A DNA stretch of 64,000 nucleotides from Adineta ricciae (taxonomy: Eukaryota > Rotifera > Eurotatoria > Adinetida > Adinetidae), in contig CAJNOJ010000277.1 in the NCBI GenBank assembly GCA_905250025.1, positions 1 through 64,000 of the forward strand. The letters are read 5' to 3'. Position 1 is the stretch's first letter, and each line of letters begins with the position of its first letter. This document shows positions 11,201-25,008 of this stretch, piece after piece. The notes beneath the pieces are model-generated. The model worked only from the letters and a program-made list of their open reading frames with translations. It was not told the DNA's origin and made no database searches. The translations under genes and the position numbers were made by a program.

Positions 11201-14200
11201 CGGAATGTTTAGCATGGCTAATCAATATGAAAGAAGGTGTTTTCGAGAAAATAATGAAAGAAATGAACTTTATTTTAACGGAAAACTTAGTTTATAAGTT
11301 ATTTCACATTCACGAACGAAAATTAACGAAATTACCATTGATTATCGAAGGCGAAACAGGCGTTGGAAAAACGTTTCTTCTCAGGTTCTATTCTGCACTA
11401 TTGAATGCGTGTATTTCACACGGAGGGTTTCATGAGAGCACAACAGCAAAAATATCCGAACGAACGAGCGCGTGGTTATTGAAGGAAATCATCGGAAAGA
11501 TTCTAGAACCAAACAACGAACTCTTATCCGAGTTTTTGCAACGAATGCGGAACGATAATATCGACGATGAAAATAGTCCAGAAGAACAACAGGTGATGCT
11601 TTTAGACATTAAACAATCACTAGAAAGTCATCAGTATAATGATAACCGTTTGAAACTCATATGGAAAACGATAATTACTCTGGTTGATGAACGCGACAAA
11701 GATCTGGGTTTAGATCTTATTGGACGTTTGTATGGTTATATCAAAACGAAATTCGAAGAGTTGCCATTGATTGAAGCCAGTTGTAAATTGAAAAAATTAC
11801 TTAAAGATCAATCATTTACTGTCGAAGAGTCTATCGAAACCTTCGGAGAATTCTTAATTCATACGCGAGTCAATCCTGTTTTCTATCGACTTCTTCTACA
11901 TCCTGGCATCACCGAAGCAATGATTGTAGATTTTATGTCTCCGATATCTCAACTAGCTGCTCGTTTACCAAAGATTGAAATCGTCGTATTCTTCGATGAA
12001 GTCAATACATCATCATGTCTGGGTACATTCAAAGAAATGTTTATGGATGGTACATTGCATGGTAAATCTCTACCAAAGAATATCTTCTTTACTGCGGCGA
12101 TCAACCCCAAGCGAACTATTGATCCAAATGAAGCAAATCAAATTCATCGACATGATTATTTTGTGCATCATTTACCAGAATCGCTGGAAAATCTGAAAGT
12201 TTCCTACGGCACTCTCGATCGAAACACATTAGAAGAATATATCAAACAGAAAATCGCGACATTCACTTCTGGTTCACAAACTGACCATTCCATCGAGGAC
12301 AATACACAAGCAATGTTGATGGAATCGATTCTAAACGCGCAACTCTTTTGTAAAGAACGTCTTGGTAAGATTTTGACATGATATTCGGTTAATATTATCG
12401 AATGAAACCTTATTTTAGGAGAAAACTCTGTTTCACAACGCGAAGTCCAGCGATGCTTCAATCTAATCGACTTTTTCTGGAAATTGAGACCTAACGAACG
12501 AAATATCCAACGATGCATTGCTTTGTCCATTGCGTTAATATATTATTTTCGTCTTCCGACTAGAGAAGATAATATCCAAAGAAATGATCACGAAACACCT
12601 TCGCGAGAAGACTTTGAAGATATGTTAGAAATAACTCTACCTGCTTTTGCTCAAACGATTCAAGATGAACTCGACAGATTTGTTAATACAGAGAACTTCT
12701 TAATGCCACCTGGCGTAGCTATCAATCAAGCTGTATGTCATTCCTCAATTTCTCGGCTATAGTTTCACGTTCTTTCTTTAGATTCGTGAACATATCTTTG
12801 CGATTGTTGTCAGTGTTGTCACACGAACTCCATTGTGTATTATTGGCGAGCCCGGTATGTTTCTCATGATTTCCGACCGAAAATAAACACCTGTATTTGT
12901 AGGTCGATCAAAAACTCTTTCATTTCAAATTGTTCTCCAGAATCTTCAAGGTTCACATTTATCACCGAAACCTTTCTGCCGAAATCTACCTGCACTCGAC
13001 GCATTCTTCTGTCTCGGTTCCAAATACACTCGATCAGAAGACATCGCTTATATTTTCGATCGAGCGATCAAACGCGAGGAACAATATCGGCAGATTCGGG
13101 CTGATAAACGATGTGTAAGTAGTGTTATCCGACTCATCTAATGACACAATTCGTTGATTTTTTTTATTGTAGGTGGTTTTCTTAGACGAAGCTTCATTGC
13201 CGGATCAGAAGACCATGGTGTTAAAAGTGTTACACCCGTATTTAGATGAATGTCAAGTAGCGTTCATTGCCATAGCCAACAAATCTTTTGATGCAGCGAA
13301 TGCTAATCGAATGATCTGCGTGTATCGATCAGTGCCATCACAATTCGATCAGAAAGTCTTAGCCTATGGTTGCCTCGGCCTACCAATGACTAATAATTCG
13401 GCACCAATGAGAAGCAATCTTGAGAAAATTATCATTGGATTATGCGAAGGTTATCGTAAATTACTGATTGATAAAAAAATTCCATCGATTTTCCATGATC
13501 GAGATTTTATTTACATGCTACGAGAATTGCGATTTGAACTGCCGGCAAATACATTAAATGAAGATGAACATACTGATTTACGTGTAATCCAACCGATCGC
13601 GTTGTTACGCGCGTTAGAAGACAACTTCAACGGAATCAAATCGGAAGAATTTCAATATTTGATGAATCTTTTCTTTCACGAAATACAATTACAACTACCG
13701 GATTTTACTCTACCGAGTATTAGACATGATCGAAGTGTTTATCGCGATGTTCCAACAATCCTTCATGAATCATTGAAACTCGATTCGAGACGTCGTCGAT
13801 TGTACGGACGTTATAAATTACTTATTGACGAATCGGAAGATGAAAGTGCGGTTCATCTTCTGTTACAGGCTGGTATATTCGATACGAACTCTGATCGTAC
13901 AACCATTTTTCGCATGTCGGATTTCACTGATGATGCTGAGAACGAACTGCGCAATGTTGAAATACTCTCCACAATCAAATTATCGATGGAATTTGGAAAA
14001 ACTATTCTAATGGTAAACACCGGTCGGATACATGGATCTCTGTATGATGTGTTCAATCAGAATTTTTCCATTATGGCAACAGGTGATACGAGAAAAATCT
14101 TCTCGAAAGTGTCAATCGGTGCGAAAACGAGTGATGTAGTCGTTCATGAAGATTTTCAATGTATAGTTCACGTAAAACGAAGCGAGTTACATACGATTCC

Positions 14201-17200
14201 TGCGCCATTTCTCAGTCGATTTCAGAAATATTCATTGAATATTGAAGATTTCTATCGCATTCGTGTACAAAAGCTATCCAAAGATGAGCAAGACATCTTG
14301 AGTTATATTGAAGAGCGAACTCAATCATTTGTCAAGCATGTCGGACGACAATATTTCTATGGTTTCAATGAAAATACTCTCTATTCGTGTTTACTATCTT
14401 TGATTGAAATGAAAACTGACCGAGAATATTCGCTATTCGATATTTCTCAGTTCTATACGCCATTGTCTGCTCGAATCAAATATTTCACCGGATTAGATCC
14501 TTCCGATAGACAACAATGTCTTTTCCGTATTGTTCTCGTCAAATTAATCCAACTTGTGTCTCCCGAAACTATAATTTTAAAATCACGAACGTTCAAATCC
14601 GATTTCGCTCAGTGGTTATGGAATCTGTATTTTCACGAGCAAGAACACTTCAATATCGACAATTTCTTCAAACAATTGATATTAACACCATCGACAACCT
14701 CATCAGAACAAAATGTTCATCAAATTACAAAAGTCATGATCTTTACTCGAACGTCATCGTATATTGTCGGCATGAATCAACACTTCGCACACGGATCTAC
14801 TCCTGACGACCTTCGTGACAATGAAGAGCATGGCGAAACGCAGAACATTCTTGATTTAGTAAGTGAAAGGATTGTTTTGTCATACTCGCTTTTGACCAAC
14901 TCGACTATTCTTTAGAGTGCTATTGAAAATCCAAAACAATTACAGGAGAGATTCGATGAATTTCGTGCGAATCACCAGAAGAACGTTCTTCTCATCATTA
15001 TCGATGGTAACAACGATCAACAACGCTTACATATCCCATACATTCGACATCTAACTGATACCATTGAACATCAATGCAATGCAAACATCAACAACGAACG
15101 CAAATACTTCGTCATTCTTATTCATTCAGCAGCACAAACTTTATATCACCAATCGTGTTTTCCATCGATATTTTTACATAATTGGGACTTTCACTTTTTC
15201 GATACTTGTGCATCGAGTAGTGCATTCTACTTACAAAAGTTGTTACAACTATTATCACCATCAGCATGTCCCAATGAGCTGGACACAAGTAACGATGCAA
15301 CTCACTATGATCTGAGTATTCTTTTCGAAGATTCCCTGTGGGATTTATGCTCGCGTATTGAAATTACAGCGCCGAATCTACCTGCAAAGATGTTTAGAAC
15401 ACCTGGGACTTATGAATTTTACAGACAACAGACGAAAACATTCCCACGAGTAAAATGTCTGAAAGATATTCTTCAAGCATCGCCAGATTTACAGAAAACA
15501 CTAGTTAGTATTTATCAACAGCATTTATTTCTGACAAAAAATTCATCGCTGAAAAAGATCAATGATTTCATCTATGGCATTGCTAAAGATATTCTATGTG
15601 GGAAACGATTCGATGGTCTGGTTGAATCTATTCAAACAGAAACGCGAAATTCATTCATAAATTTCATGTCGCATATCTTTAAAATCATCGCAAATGATTA
15701 CGGCCTGGAAACAATATCCCAATTATCGTTAAGACAACAGAACTATGCAGTTTTATTCCAATTAGCTGATTTAGAATCATTCACTGACGAAAACAATGAC
15801 GATATTTTCATTTCGAAAACAACGCACGAGACCATTCGTATCATAACGAATTATTCATGCATATTCCAAACACCTTTGTTTCATTTATTCCATCAACGAA
15901 TTCGATCATATGCGAATGCTATCCAATCGAAAGGTAAATTTATCAGTCTCAACTTTTCTTGTCTGAAAACGCGTTCTAGATATCAACATCGATTCGAATG
16001 AAACGAGCAGAACGAATTCATCGACATTTCAACGGTTCCGATCTGCTTTGGTCGACTCAATTCAAAAAGACAAGATACTTCATGACGCCATCGAACAAAT
16101 CAGCGTTTCTTCGTACTCATCGGACTTGGTACGCATGGCCTGTGCAATTATTGAGAATAACTTTGAGTACGATCGTGATCAGTACGAACGAAGTGTGAGC
16201 ATTATTTCCCATTGGACATCGCTCCGCGATGAAGATGACAACGTTGAGCATAGAGATCACGTATGGCGTTTGGCTCATGTTTATGCGACGTTAGAATATG
16301 AACAAACCGATGTTCTTTCGATGTACTCAGCTTGCCGAATAATAAACCGCTTCGATTCGATACAATCGTCGTTGAACGACCTATGCAATGAGATATTTAT
16401 AACTCGATCAGATTTCCGAGAACGCTTCTTTCGACTAGTTTTCGATCAATTATGGGAGAATCTCGTTGAAATATCTTCGAACAACCTGAACTATCAACCA
16501 TGGGTTTACGCGTATTTATTTATCTCCAAGTATCACCCATCGGAAGCAGTTCTTCTGCGCATACATCTTTTCACGATTCGTTTTCAGATCGAATTGATGA
16601 AACTGGCGTATCGAATATTTCTCAACGAAACAATCATCGAACCACAAAGATTAGTGTTAAGATTATTGCGTCTGAATTCCAGATCAAGTTGCTTAAAAGT
16701 GTTGCCGGAAATAATTGAAATTATCCAAGAGCATCACCCGGGAAATATAACATTGCTAGGCGACGTTCAGCAATGGATTACATCAATTTGCCAATCAAAT
16801 GACCTACCATCAGAAGCAACGCTTCGTTCTTTACTTACGTATTTGAATCGACCTTTGATGCTTACGCCATTAGCATCGAAACAGTTGGTATTCGATCAAG
16901 TCATTGATTTATTATTACAAACCCAACAGAGAGAAAGATCACAGGTAGATTTATGGGATCGTTTCAATCTCATTCCAATCTTGGTTGAATGTATATCTGA
17001 TGTTAATCATCCTGAACAATATCGAATTCCTTTTCATCCGTCGGTAAACCAACCTGAAAATCCGAGAATACCTATGTTTGATCTTTACTTTTATCATCTA
17101 CGCAGTCAGATGACGGATGATACTGTCACACCAACATTTTTGAACAAAGGACTTCTCCATCCTTTACCAACCATACGGAGAGAAAAAACGAGACTGATAG

Positions 17201-20200
17201 CAAATAATTTGTTCAACGAATTAAAAAACTACTTCCTTTCGATTATGATGGCTCTTCTACTTTGCAATCCGAATCTCACTGAAGCTCAAGAACCCGACGT
17301 TCGTCATAAAATGTCCACTCTGACTCGAAGTATTCTTTCCGTAGATAGTACAGCGACACGTCTCAGTGATCCGTTGCAACTGTTTCTTTCGACAATTATA
17401 TCCAAACAGTCATGGTCTTACCTGCTAAATGTCCTCGAATCAGACAGACTTAAAGAAATCAACGAAAATTGGAGGTCTACTCTTCATCATCTGCTTCAAG
17501 TAGATCAAGCTAGACATCGAAGTCCACATTTACACTTGTCACATCAAATACAATTCACTTACTCACATGAAATTCCAGATTCGCCAATGTTCTCCGAAAT
17601 GAATCAGCGTTACGTTCGTTTACGGGAGGTAATAGACACATGCGTTCGAAATCAGACTGACGAAAACCGATGGGAGTTGTTCAATTCTCATATGAGAGAT
17701 CGAATTCATTCTACCTCTACGGATCTCGAGAGAAACAAATACAAATCAATGTTACTTTTGATTATTTATTATGATTATTATTGTACAAATCGATTGGAGT
17801 CGGTTCGAGCATTGATGAATGCCATTCCTGATTTATTGTTCTTGTTGGAAGAAGAGAAAGTTGTGTTTCGTGCTTTGCTGGATCCTGAACAGTTTATCGT
17901 TGGTTATCACGACGAAGTCGAGAAGAATTCTCTGAATGAAATCTTCAACTTGAATTGCTCTACTGAATTCGAATTAGCTTTACGGCATTTAATGGTCAAT
18001 TTAATGGCGATGATTCTATTAGCAGGTCCGCAATCTTTTTTGTGGACGTTTGCATTTCAACCTATACGTCTGGAAAACACCTACGGTAAGTTTTACTCTA
18101 CTTCGGAAAAGAGAACCTCATCTACGCATCTGACTGATATCTCTTTAGGCTTTGGATCGGTTTATCGAGCAACAATCCAAAGTACTGGCGTTCATTATGA
18201 TTGTGGATGCATCATTTCAGAAAATGGACAATTGATAATTCCTTATGGTACGAATTATAATGGGATGTTGAACGTTCCCGCAATATATACGGCCTATTTT
18301 TCTACGTTTGGCGCGCTGGTATGTTGAACTCGACATTTGTCTCATTTGTTTTCTTTGTTGCCCTTTTAAGGCCTGGCATTTGCTGTTGTTTAGTAACTCC
18401 GTATTGAATTTGTACGGTCCGATTCTTTCACCTTCCGCAATTGTTGATCGTAATGCAGCTTTTCGACAGGCTGGCGAAAGTCTCCGTTCAAAAACTTGTC
18501 ATTTCGTTCTGGCTCGATTATTGTCAACATTTCACTTCTTATCTCTTCAATTTAACCAAGAAGATACCTACATCGTCTTGACTCGTTGTTTCGAAAGAAT
18601 GGCTTCGCTAACTGTCGATGAAAATCAATGGATTCGACCAGTTTATGAAGTCTTTTCAGACAAAGTAATAGCAGAAGACCTTTACCAAACCAGTGTGTTC
18701 TACTACGTGTTAGATCGATTAGTCACTGATAGAGTCAATATAAATCAAAGGATTCTCCCGTGTGAAATCCAACTTCGCTTACAAGAATTCACCGAGCAAA
18801 TGCCAATCGTGTTAAATCTGAAACATTTTCAAACAGCATTCCATCGTTTGAACGCACAATCATCTACTTCCTTGCAGCTTCTTCGGTTCATCTTCGATTC
18901 GTTGGAAGTGTTGGAACGGACCAAATACATCACTAATCTCACACGATTTTACACTTTATTGCATCAAACATACACGCATTTGATCAGCGAAGATGAATTC
19001 CATGAAATCACTCTACACGAGCTACAAATTCGCGCACAAAACCGATCACAACACTGGAACGACACCGACGATAACTACGAGCAAAATGATCATTATACTA
19101 TCATCGCTAAAGGTATCGAAGCGGTCAATAATTACCACGAATATACTCAAGGACTCATCAAACCAGGTGCTTGCAATCAATCTCAACAGTTCGACAAAGT
19201 CTCAATCGATACTCCCGTTAGTTACCTTCTCACAACAAACAATGACGACGAAGGCAATATCATCATGCGCATACTCAGGTAACACAACTATCTTGTTCAT
19301 CTACAGGGTCATTCTAATAACTGCTTTTAGTATCCTGGTTGATTCGCATAATCATGTTTTGAATTTACTCAGTGAAGGAAACTCATGTGACCCTATTCTG
19401 GCGAATCTGGTCAAGGAGATCGCTTCCAAAGAAGTATCTATCTTGCAAATCGCGAACTATGATACGGGCATTATTAATTTCAACGAACAAGATCGGAAAT
19501 CCATTGAAAGATGGTGTTTATCAAGTGTGATTGATAACGACGAACAAAGTTTCTTCAATGAGATTTCCTCATTAAAGTTTGATTTTCAGTACATTCAATC
19601 TCAAATCATTCGAAATTATCTTCTACTTTGTCGAATCAATTATCGTCATATCCAACAGGTATACCAATACCGTATCACACCAGTTTCTACAACTTTCCCA
19701 AGACCCGATCGTCCAATACTCGATCTGGATGAAAAATATTGTATCGAACTCACCAATGAGCAGCTAGAAAACGACTGGACCTATTTACGAACGATTTCAT
19801 TGGATAATCTTTATCATTCGTTTGTACTATTACGGCAACTTGCCTCGACATTGAAAACCGATTCTAATCGCGCTGATCTATCAACGAGCTTATTCGACTT
19901 TGCCGAGCGTATCGATGAGGATAAAGAATTTCTCGAACGAATTCGACAGTATCAAATCAAAGATTTTCCTTTATGTCATATTGATCATGTGATGAGACTC
20001 TACGTACAGTTGATACATGGATTTGAGCATTTGTTCATCGACATACCACTCTTCCTTCGAACTCCGATTCCTCTGGAATTGAATGCGAGAATCTTTGAGG
20101 AATTCAATCAAAATATCAGCCAGAAGGACAGCCTCGAAACGATTCAAACAACGATTGAAATGATAACACAACTTTTGAATGACCTGAAAAATTCGAGGAA

Positions 20201-22187
20201 TACTTTCCTTCAACAATCTTCGAGATCATTAGTCGAAATCTGTCGTATTTGTGAAATAGATAGTCCAATCTTGGACTGGATACCATCGGAAATCTGTTGT
20301 GAGAATTATGTCCCAATAAACATTCATCTAGTTCGAATACGCTCGATTCTTCAAGAACGAAAAGTCAACATCGAAGAGAGGGCGATTCAACTATGGCATG
20401 AATACACAGATGACCGCGGAGATACGAGTGATAAATCATTACGTTCGAGTCCAAATGATCCACGAGAAAGCACAGAACTATTTCAATATTCAGTTTTGTT
20501 TAAACTCGAAATGCGACGAATTCCATATTCATCAATGAATTTATTTCGACAATTGCAACAATCTCAAACACCAGAAGTATTGACTTCAACTCGACCACAT
20601 AAGTTTACGATTAAGCGTTCTGATGGAAACGGACCGGCATATATGACGAGAATTGATAAAATTTCCGAGCGCCTACAGACCTTCGTCGATGATCAACATG
20701 TGCTTTTGGACGCGAATGAAATCGTTTTTGATTTTGGTACTTCGCAAATCTCGTCGCTTGATTATCGCGTCGTGGAAAGAAAAGATTTGATTTCTGTTGA
20801 GTTTCACTTTCGTCAGTCAATATTTCAATACTCGACAGTTGCAACGAATCGAATAGTGACAGTTATACAACATTTTCTCAATGTTAACCAATCAGCACTG
20901 GTTTCAGTCGATACTCACCTTTGCTTTTATGATGAGATTTGGATGTGCATTGAAGATGTGAAGGTGGCCAATTTGTACAGGAGCAAGGAAAATGCGATTG
21001 TGATTAATGTCAAGAAGAAACCATCAATGGATGATATGGAATGTGAAATAAGTGTCACCGATATGGAAAATGGTGCTCGACAAACGATTTTCTGTGATAT
21101 GATAGCCACATGGGAGCACATTGAATTGTGGTTAAAACAGTTTTCTCAAAAAACTGATCGTGCCATCGAGAATGTCGCTTTTTTGTCACCAAAACAACAC
21201 TTAATTCTGGATAAAACTGAACCACTCAGTTCCTTCGTGACTTCACCAGAGTTCAGTGCTATCAATGTGATCGATCAACAATCGGTCATGTCGGTAACTG
21301 TGTATTACAAAGATAGTTATCAAAGTGTTCAAGTTTTCAAATCGATGAAAATTATCTCGTTGTTGAAAAACGAATATCTTCAGAGAATATTCAAATTCGG
21401 AGACACGGTGCCTGAACACTTTACGATGAGTTTGGAAAAAGAGAACCAGTCGATTCCTCTATCTAAACACGATGTTCAGAAAACATTGCGAACCTTCTGT
21501 ACAACAGAGAACGATGAGCTCAATATTCGATTGGTGGTATCAAAAGTTGTGACAATCCATGATGGTGAAAAAGAGACTACCATTGTTTTACCGACAGAAA
21601 GCATGACGACGCGTGATCTGCTAAAGCTAATTAACACAGACCGGTGTTTAGCTACAAAAGACACGAAAAGAATTCTAAAGGAGAATGAAGTTATTTCTTT
21701 TATACAGGAAGATAAGTTTCTTCTCGTTGATAGAGAAGATGTCTGTCATGTTGCAATCACATCATCAGTATTTGTCGTCGAGAACTGTTTTAGTTCCAAT
21801 GCTACCATCGTCGATGTTTGCAATGAACAACAAATCAATCTTGATACTCAATATTTGCTTTACTTAAATGAGATTATTGCAGCGAAAGAAACTCAATTAA
21901 TTTATTTCATGGCGGAGACACCGATTCATTTCACTACTACGGAAAATAGTTTCCCAGTGACCGTGAGAGTGAATTTGGATGAGCATGGCAAAATTATTCA
22001 GTTTAGTTGCAATCGCACAATGACTGTAGAACGCTTGTGTTCTATCTCATGCCGTCTATTTAGTGTGTTAGAAGACAACGCTGAGTTACGATTAACCGAC
22101 GGAACGAATCTTGATGAAGGCTTATCGTTGAATGACATCGATGCAACAAGGACAAACTTCGAATTTCTATTGTGTTCATCTTTATGA
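5205..22187 (+). CDS. RNF213/mysterin-like giant AAA+ protein without a visible RING, version A
   Basis: Twelve exons: 5205-9153, 9203-10219, 10310-12364, 12419-12732, 12782-12854, 12903-13114, 13173-14858, 14916-15933, 15980-18085, 18149-18318, 18371-19278, 19331-22187. They join to 16365 nt, in frame throughout, giving 5454 residues (human RNF213 is about 5200). Residues 1-1600 are a helical arm. The AAA core follows, with Walker A motifs GKAGVGKT (about 1655, split by intron 2), GETGVGKT (about 2002, Walker B VVFFDEVN about 2215) and GEPGRSKT (about 2469, split by intron 5, Walker B VVFLDEAS about 2541). LHPYLDECQVAFIAIANKSF and NANRMICVYRS are mysterin hallmarks. The C-terminal half keeps mysterin-like segments (FGALAWHLL, DTPVSYLLTTN), but I find no C3HC4 RING and no clear RZ finger; only HYDCGC stands near the expected RZ place. 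In animals the family acts in ubiquitylation, lipid droplets and anti-microbial defence. The role here is inferred. Confidence 0.92.
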
Positions 22188-22602
22188 TTATTATCTTGTT
22201 CGACTACATATCTCGATCGTACAACTGTGTTCCCATATTCATAAGCTACGTCAAAAAATGATTTCCTTCTCCATCGTCTTCGAATGTGGCAGTGGCAGTT
22301 GAATTGAGTGAAAACGCTTTCGCTCATTCATTATTTTAGTGATTTTTCGTTTTTGATAAATAAACTTTGATTTATCTGCACAGATTTCATAAAGAAAATG
22401 TGCCTTGTAAATGTTTTATCACTTCATCACCTCCACTATATTTCGAATTGATCCGAATGAAACTTCGTCTTCATTCGAGTTTACCCAATTAATTCGATAA
22501 GAAATGAAAATTGAGAGCGAACGAACAAACAAAATTGTTTTAATCTTTTTCTCCTCTCTATATAAAATCAAATCGAATTTCACTTTTCATTCTAACGCAA
22601 CG
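22188..22602. other. intergenic: 3' end of RNF213-like gene and promoter of the small secreted gene
   Basis: Contains AATAAA at 22359-22364, about 170 bp after the stop (possible polyadenylation signal), and the TATA element of the next gene. Otherwise nothing. Confidence 0.55.
22559..22567 (+). promoter_or_regulatory. TATA box of the small secreted gene, version A
   Basis: TATATAAAA lies 35 bp before the ATG at 22603, implying a very short 5' leader. It is identical in version B at 46081-46089. Confidence 0.65.
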
Positions 22603-23299
22603 ATGAAATTCATCTGGTGTATACTATTCATTTGCGTACTTTTCGGAGGAATCAATGGTAAACACGACTGTTTCTCTCGCTTTGTTCATTCGTCTGTTTG
22701 AATTTTCAGGTAAAGGATTTTCACGATCGCGAAAGGGCGATGTTCTTTATGAGAACAAGCTTTATGGATTTACAATAAACAGACCGAAAGATTGGTACGT
22801 CGCAAGTCCAGCTGAATTATCTCATTTAATACAAATCGCGAGTTCGCTGATGGAGTCGCATAAACATAAATTTTCTCATGTTCTATCGAATTGGTCTGTC
22901 GAAAACATTACACCTTTGTTTGGTTTTTCAAAATATCCATTGAACGCAACTGGTGGTCAACTGAATCCAAATATCTTATCGATGACGGAGAATCTGAACG
23001 CTTACCGAAATGTGAAAAATCCATGCGATTATTTTGATGTTAATCAAGAAATCTTGAAAACTTTAGCAATGGGTATGAAATTCATCGGAACGTGTCAAAA
23101 TGTGAACATCAATGGAGAAAACTTCAAAACACATAGCATTCAAACAAAATTTCCGAACTTTCCTTTGATTAAACAAACATTCTACGCAAAAATTGTCAAA
23201 GACAATCAACTGTTCTTGGTTTTACTTACCTATTTCAATCGAAATAGCAAAACTCAGCTAGAAAACATCATGAAAACATTGAAATTCACGAAAAATTGA
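22603..23299 (+). CDS. small secreted protein of unknown function, version A
   Basis: Exons 22603-22657 and 22710-23299 join across a 52-bp intron to 214 residues. The signal peptide (MKFIWCILFICVLFGGING) is almost exactly exon 1, so the intron separates the leader from the mature protein. The mature part begins with a short basic stretch, then NKLYGFTINRPKDWYVASP, two cysteines (NPCDYF, GTCQNV), and ends in alternating beta-like segments. The 'YGF-RPKDW' opening recalls secreted PsbP/DUF1795-like folds, but I cannot assign a family. It is probably extracellular. Start choice is supported by the TATA box just upstream and by the conserved ATG in version B. Confidence 0.75.
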
Positions 23300-23500
23300 A
23301 TTTTTTTTCCTTTTCAAAAGAAGTCCTAATAAATCCTGCAGTAGCAAAACTCGTTACCATCATTCCCAGCACATTTGCTGACAGATGTCTTTCACTGTTA
23401 CGATTGGTCACGTTAAGAACGAAGAAAAATCTTCTGCGTGTAACGATAAGGTTCACGCAGAAAGGAAAAAAAACGCACAACTCTATAACAAATTCTTACA

Positions 23501-23557
23501 ATGCCAATCGCGAAGCGTTCGTGTGCAACTTGTAAGAAACTCGCAGGTGTTTTCACA
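23501..23557 (+). pseudogene. B-box/SPRY-like gene, version A: first 19 codons, cut by an insertion
   Basis: The sequence is near-identical to the start of the intact gene at 47021 (MPIAKRSCATCKKLAGVFT). Homology stops at 23557, after CACA, and unrelated sequence begins. The matching remainder of the gene resumes at 48776, after a second CACA. This looks like one allele split by an inserted element. Confidence 0.75.
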
Positions 23558-23778
23558 CGGCATGTCCAAACGTAACGTTGTGACGTTTTTGACATAATGT
23601 TCATTAATTATCTCGAAAACTAAAAACGCGACAGAGCTCGTTCACACGTCATTCGATGCAACTCGTTGTGCTCTAATTATCCTGAAAAAAAGATTGAATT
23701 TAATAGAACTCTTCAATTCCCACGAAGATTTTTTGTCTATGTAACACCGTGACATAAAAGGACCCTAAAGTTGTATTT
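23558..23778. mobile_element. left end of a putative DNA transposon inserted in the B-box/SPRY-like gene
   Basis: Sequence found only at the break in version A. It begins CGGCATGTCC directly after CACA. The other flank of the break (48655-48775) ends GGACAAGCCC directly before CACA. The two termini are imperfect inverted repeats (8 of the first 10 bases), and version B has the uninterrupted site with a single CACA (47074-47077). The interior is missing at the N. No transposase frame is visible in these 221 bp, so the superfamily is unknown. Confidence 0.5.
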
Positions 23779-23779
23779 N
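23779..23779. other. single ambiguous base N: probable assembly join
   Basis: The N falls exactly where the version A flank ends and version B begins, in the middle of a gene. It is the first of two such N's in the window. Confidence 0.8.
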
Positions 23780-23970
23780 GGTTGTTTTTGATTGATTTGA
23801 TCTCTAAATTGACCATAATCATTGATAATCGTGTTGAAATCTTCATTTAAATTCTGCAGATGTTTTGTTAAATCGTCAAAACAGAATTCCTTTGAGCAAC
23901 CTCGACAAGGATAAATGATTTTGTCTTTGTTACATACGAAACATTGTTTTTTGTTACTTGCCATTGCCAT
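23780..23970 (-). CDS. B-box-like / coiled-coil protein, N-terminal part, version B (cut by N)
   Basis: The ATG at 23970 begins MAMASNKKQCFVC, the same gene as 1-308. It keeps the same cysteine spacing and is cut by the N at 23779 after about 63 codons. The truncation is probably a contig end, not a mutation. Confidence 0.65.
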
Positions 23971-24081
23971 TGCTCTAAAGAAAATAATCGAAATGAATCG
24001 ATGTGAACAAAACAAACATAGTTGGAAGAAAATTTTGTTTAAATAAATCTGAATCATCATGAAAACAATCGCATAAAAAGA

Positions 24082-24375
24082 ATGAAAATGAAGAAATTTC
24101 ATTGGAGAATTTTTCATCAAAATCGAATTTCTGTTTTTTTCTCCTCTTGGAAAAATCCCAGAAAAGCAAATGAGAAAATCGATCGATCTGATTTTGTTAA
24201 TCAAAAGACGAGGATTTATTTACAACAGTCGACCGACGTTTCCCGGTTTTCAGCTTTATCGGAGAAAATCAGAATAATTAAGAGTGTGAAAACCTTTGAT
24301 TTGTTCGAAATGATCTTTATTAACGATGAACCATTAGACGAAGATGTTTTACTTAACAAATTATTCGTTGAATAA
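24082..24375 (+). CDS. hypothetical small basic protein (doubtful), version B
   Basis: Open frame of 97 codons equivalent to 449-751, with a different last few residues caused by an indel. Conservation of the frame is the only support. Confidence 0.22.
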   Translation: MKMKKFHWRIFHQNRISVFFSSWKNPRKANEKIDRSDFVNQKTRIYLQQSTDVSRFSALSEKIRIIKSVKTFDLFEMIFINDEPLDEDVLLNKLFVE

Positions 24376-25008
24376 CGAATACAAATTCATATTCTTCCAA
24401 TACAAACAGAATTTAATATTGTGATTGTTCAAATCTTCAAATTGAACATTTATTTGTTTTTCAGATGAACATGAAGATGTTTCTGATGCACTAGGTTTTC
24501 GTTTATTCTTCTCTTATAACACTAATAAAATTGTATGAATCAATTGATGTGATTCTTTCTCGTTTGTCGATCTGAACAAAACACGACATGTAGAAATATT
24601 TTTCTCTCTAAATTATTTCTCTTCAGACATCAAATATAGTTCAGGTATTCTTCTTTGATTTACCCAAAACATCCTCTTCTCTTTCTTCTTATATTCTCTT
24701 GTTTGTACTTTATCGGATCTTCTACTTTTATTCTTTTTCTTTGCTTTCCACCCAAATAAAGTTTTATCCAAAGTAAATTTTCGTTTGTTCACTTGATCTG
24801 AATTCTCTTCTCTCTATTTTCCTCGCAATTTACAAAATGATTTTACATCAATTCAAAGTTGTCTGTTTCAAAGTTTTCATCGTTTTGAAAAATATTTGTG
24901 AAATATGTAGTTAATCACATATTGACAAACTGATTTTCCTTGTAGAATGCTCAACACGTTTTCTTACACTTTAGATCATAGATATTTATCAGTGGAAAAA
25001 ATTCAAAA
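24376..25008. other. intergenic, nothing recognised (version B of 752-1377)
   Basis: Same AT-rich, pyrimidine-tract sequence as version A; no gene seen. Confidence 0.55.

Larger units (their letters stand above)
119..23557. repeat. locus version A, left part (homologous to 23780-47077)
   Basis: All genes, introns and intergenic stretches here recur in the same order and orientation in 23780-47077. By eye, coding sequence differs by about 3% (two changes per 60-65 bp in several sampled stretches, none in others). All coding length differences in the RNF213-like gene are multiples of three. Version A resumes at 48776. Confidence 0.9.

Noticed and set aside
18086..18148. Reading the 63-bp in-frame segment as coding
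   Set aside because: It begins GTAAGT and ends CTTTAG, and removing it restores a compact mysterin-like sequence (TYGFGSVY); retention would only add 21 unlike residues. Alternative retention cannot be excluded.
5205..22187. Many separate open frames that could be read as a shattered or pseudogenised giant gene
   Set aside because: All breaks coincide with short GT-AG introns at conserved phases; the spliced product is continuous in both versions.
23296..23500. Short frames downstream of the small secreted gene
   Set aside because: They overlap in several frames, change between versions and have no recognisable features; treated as the 3' region and the leader of the B-box/SPRY-like gene.
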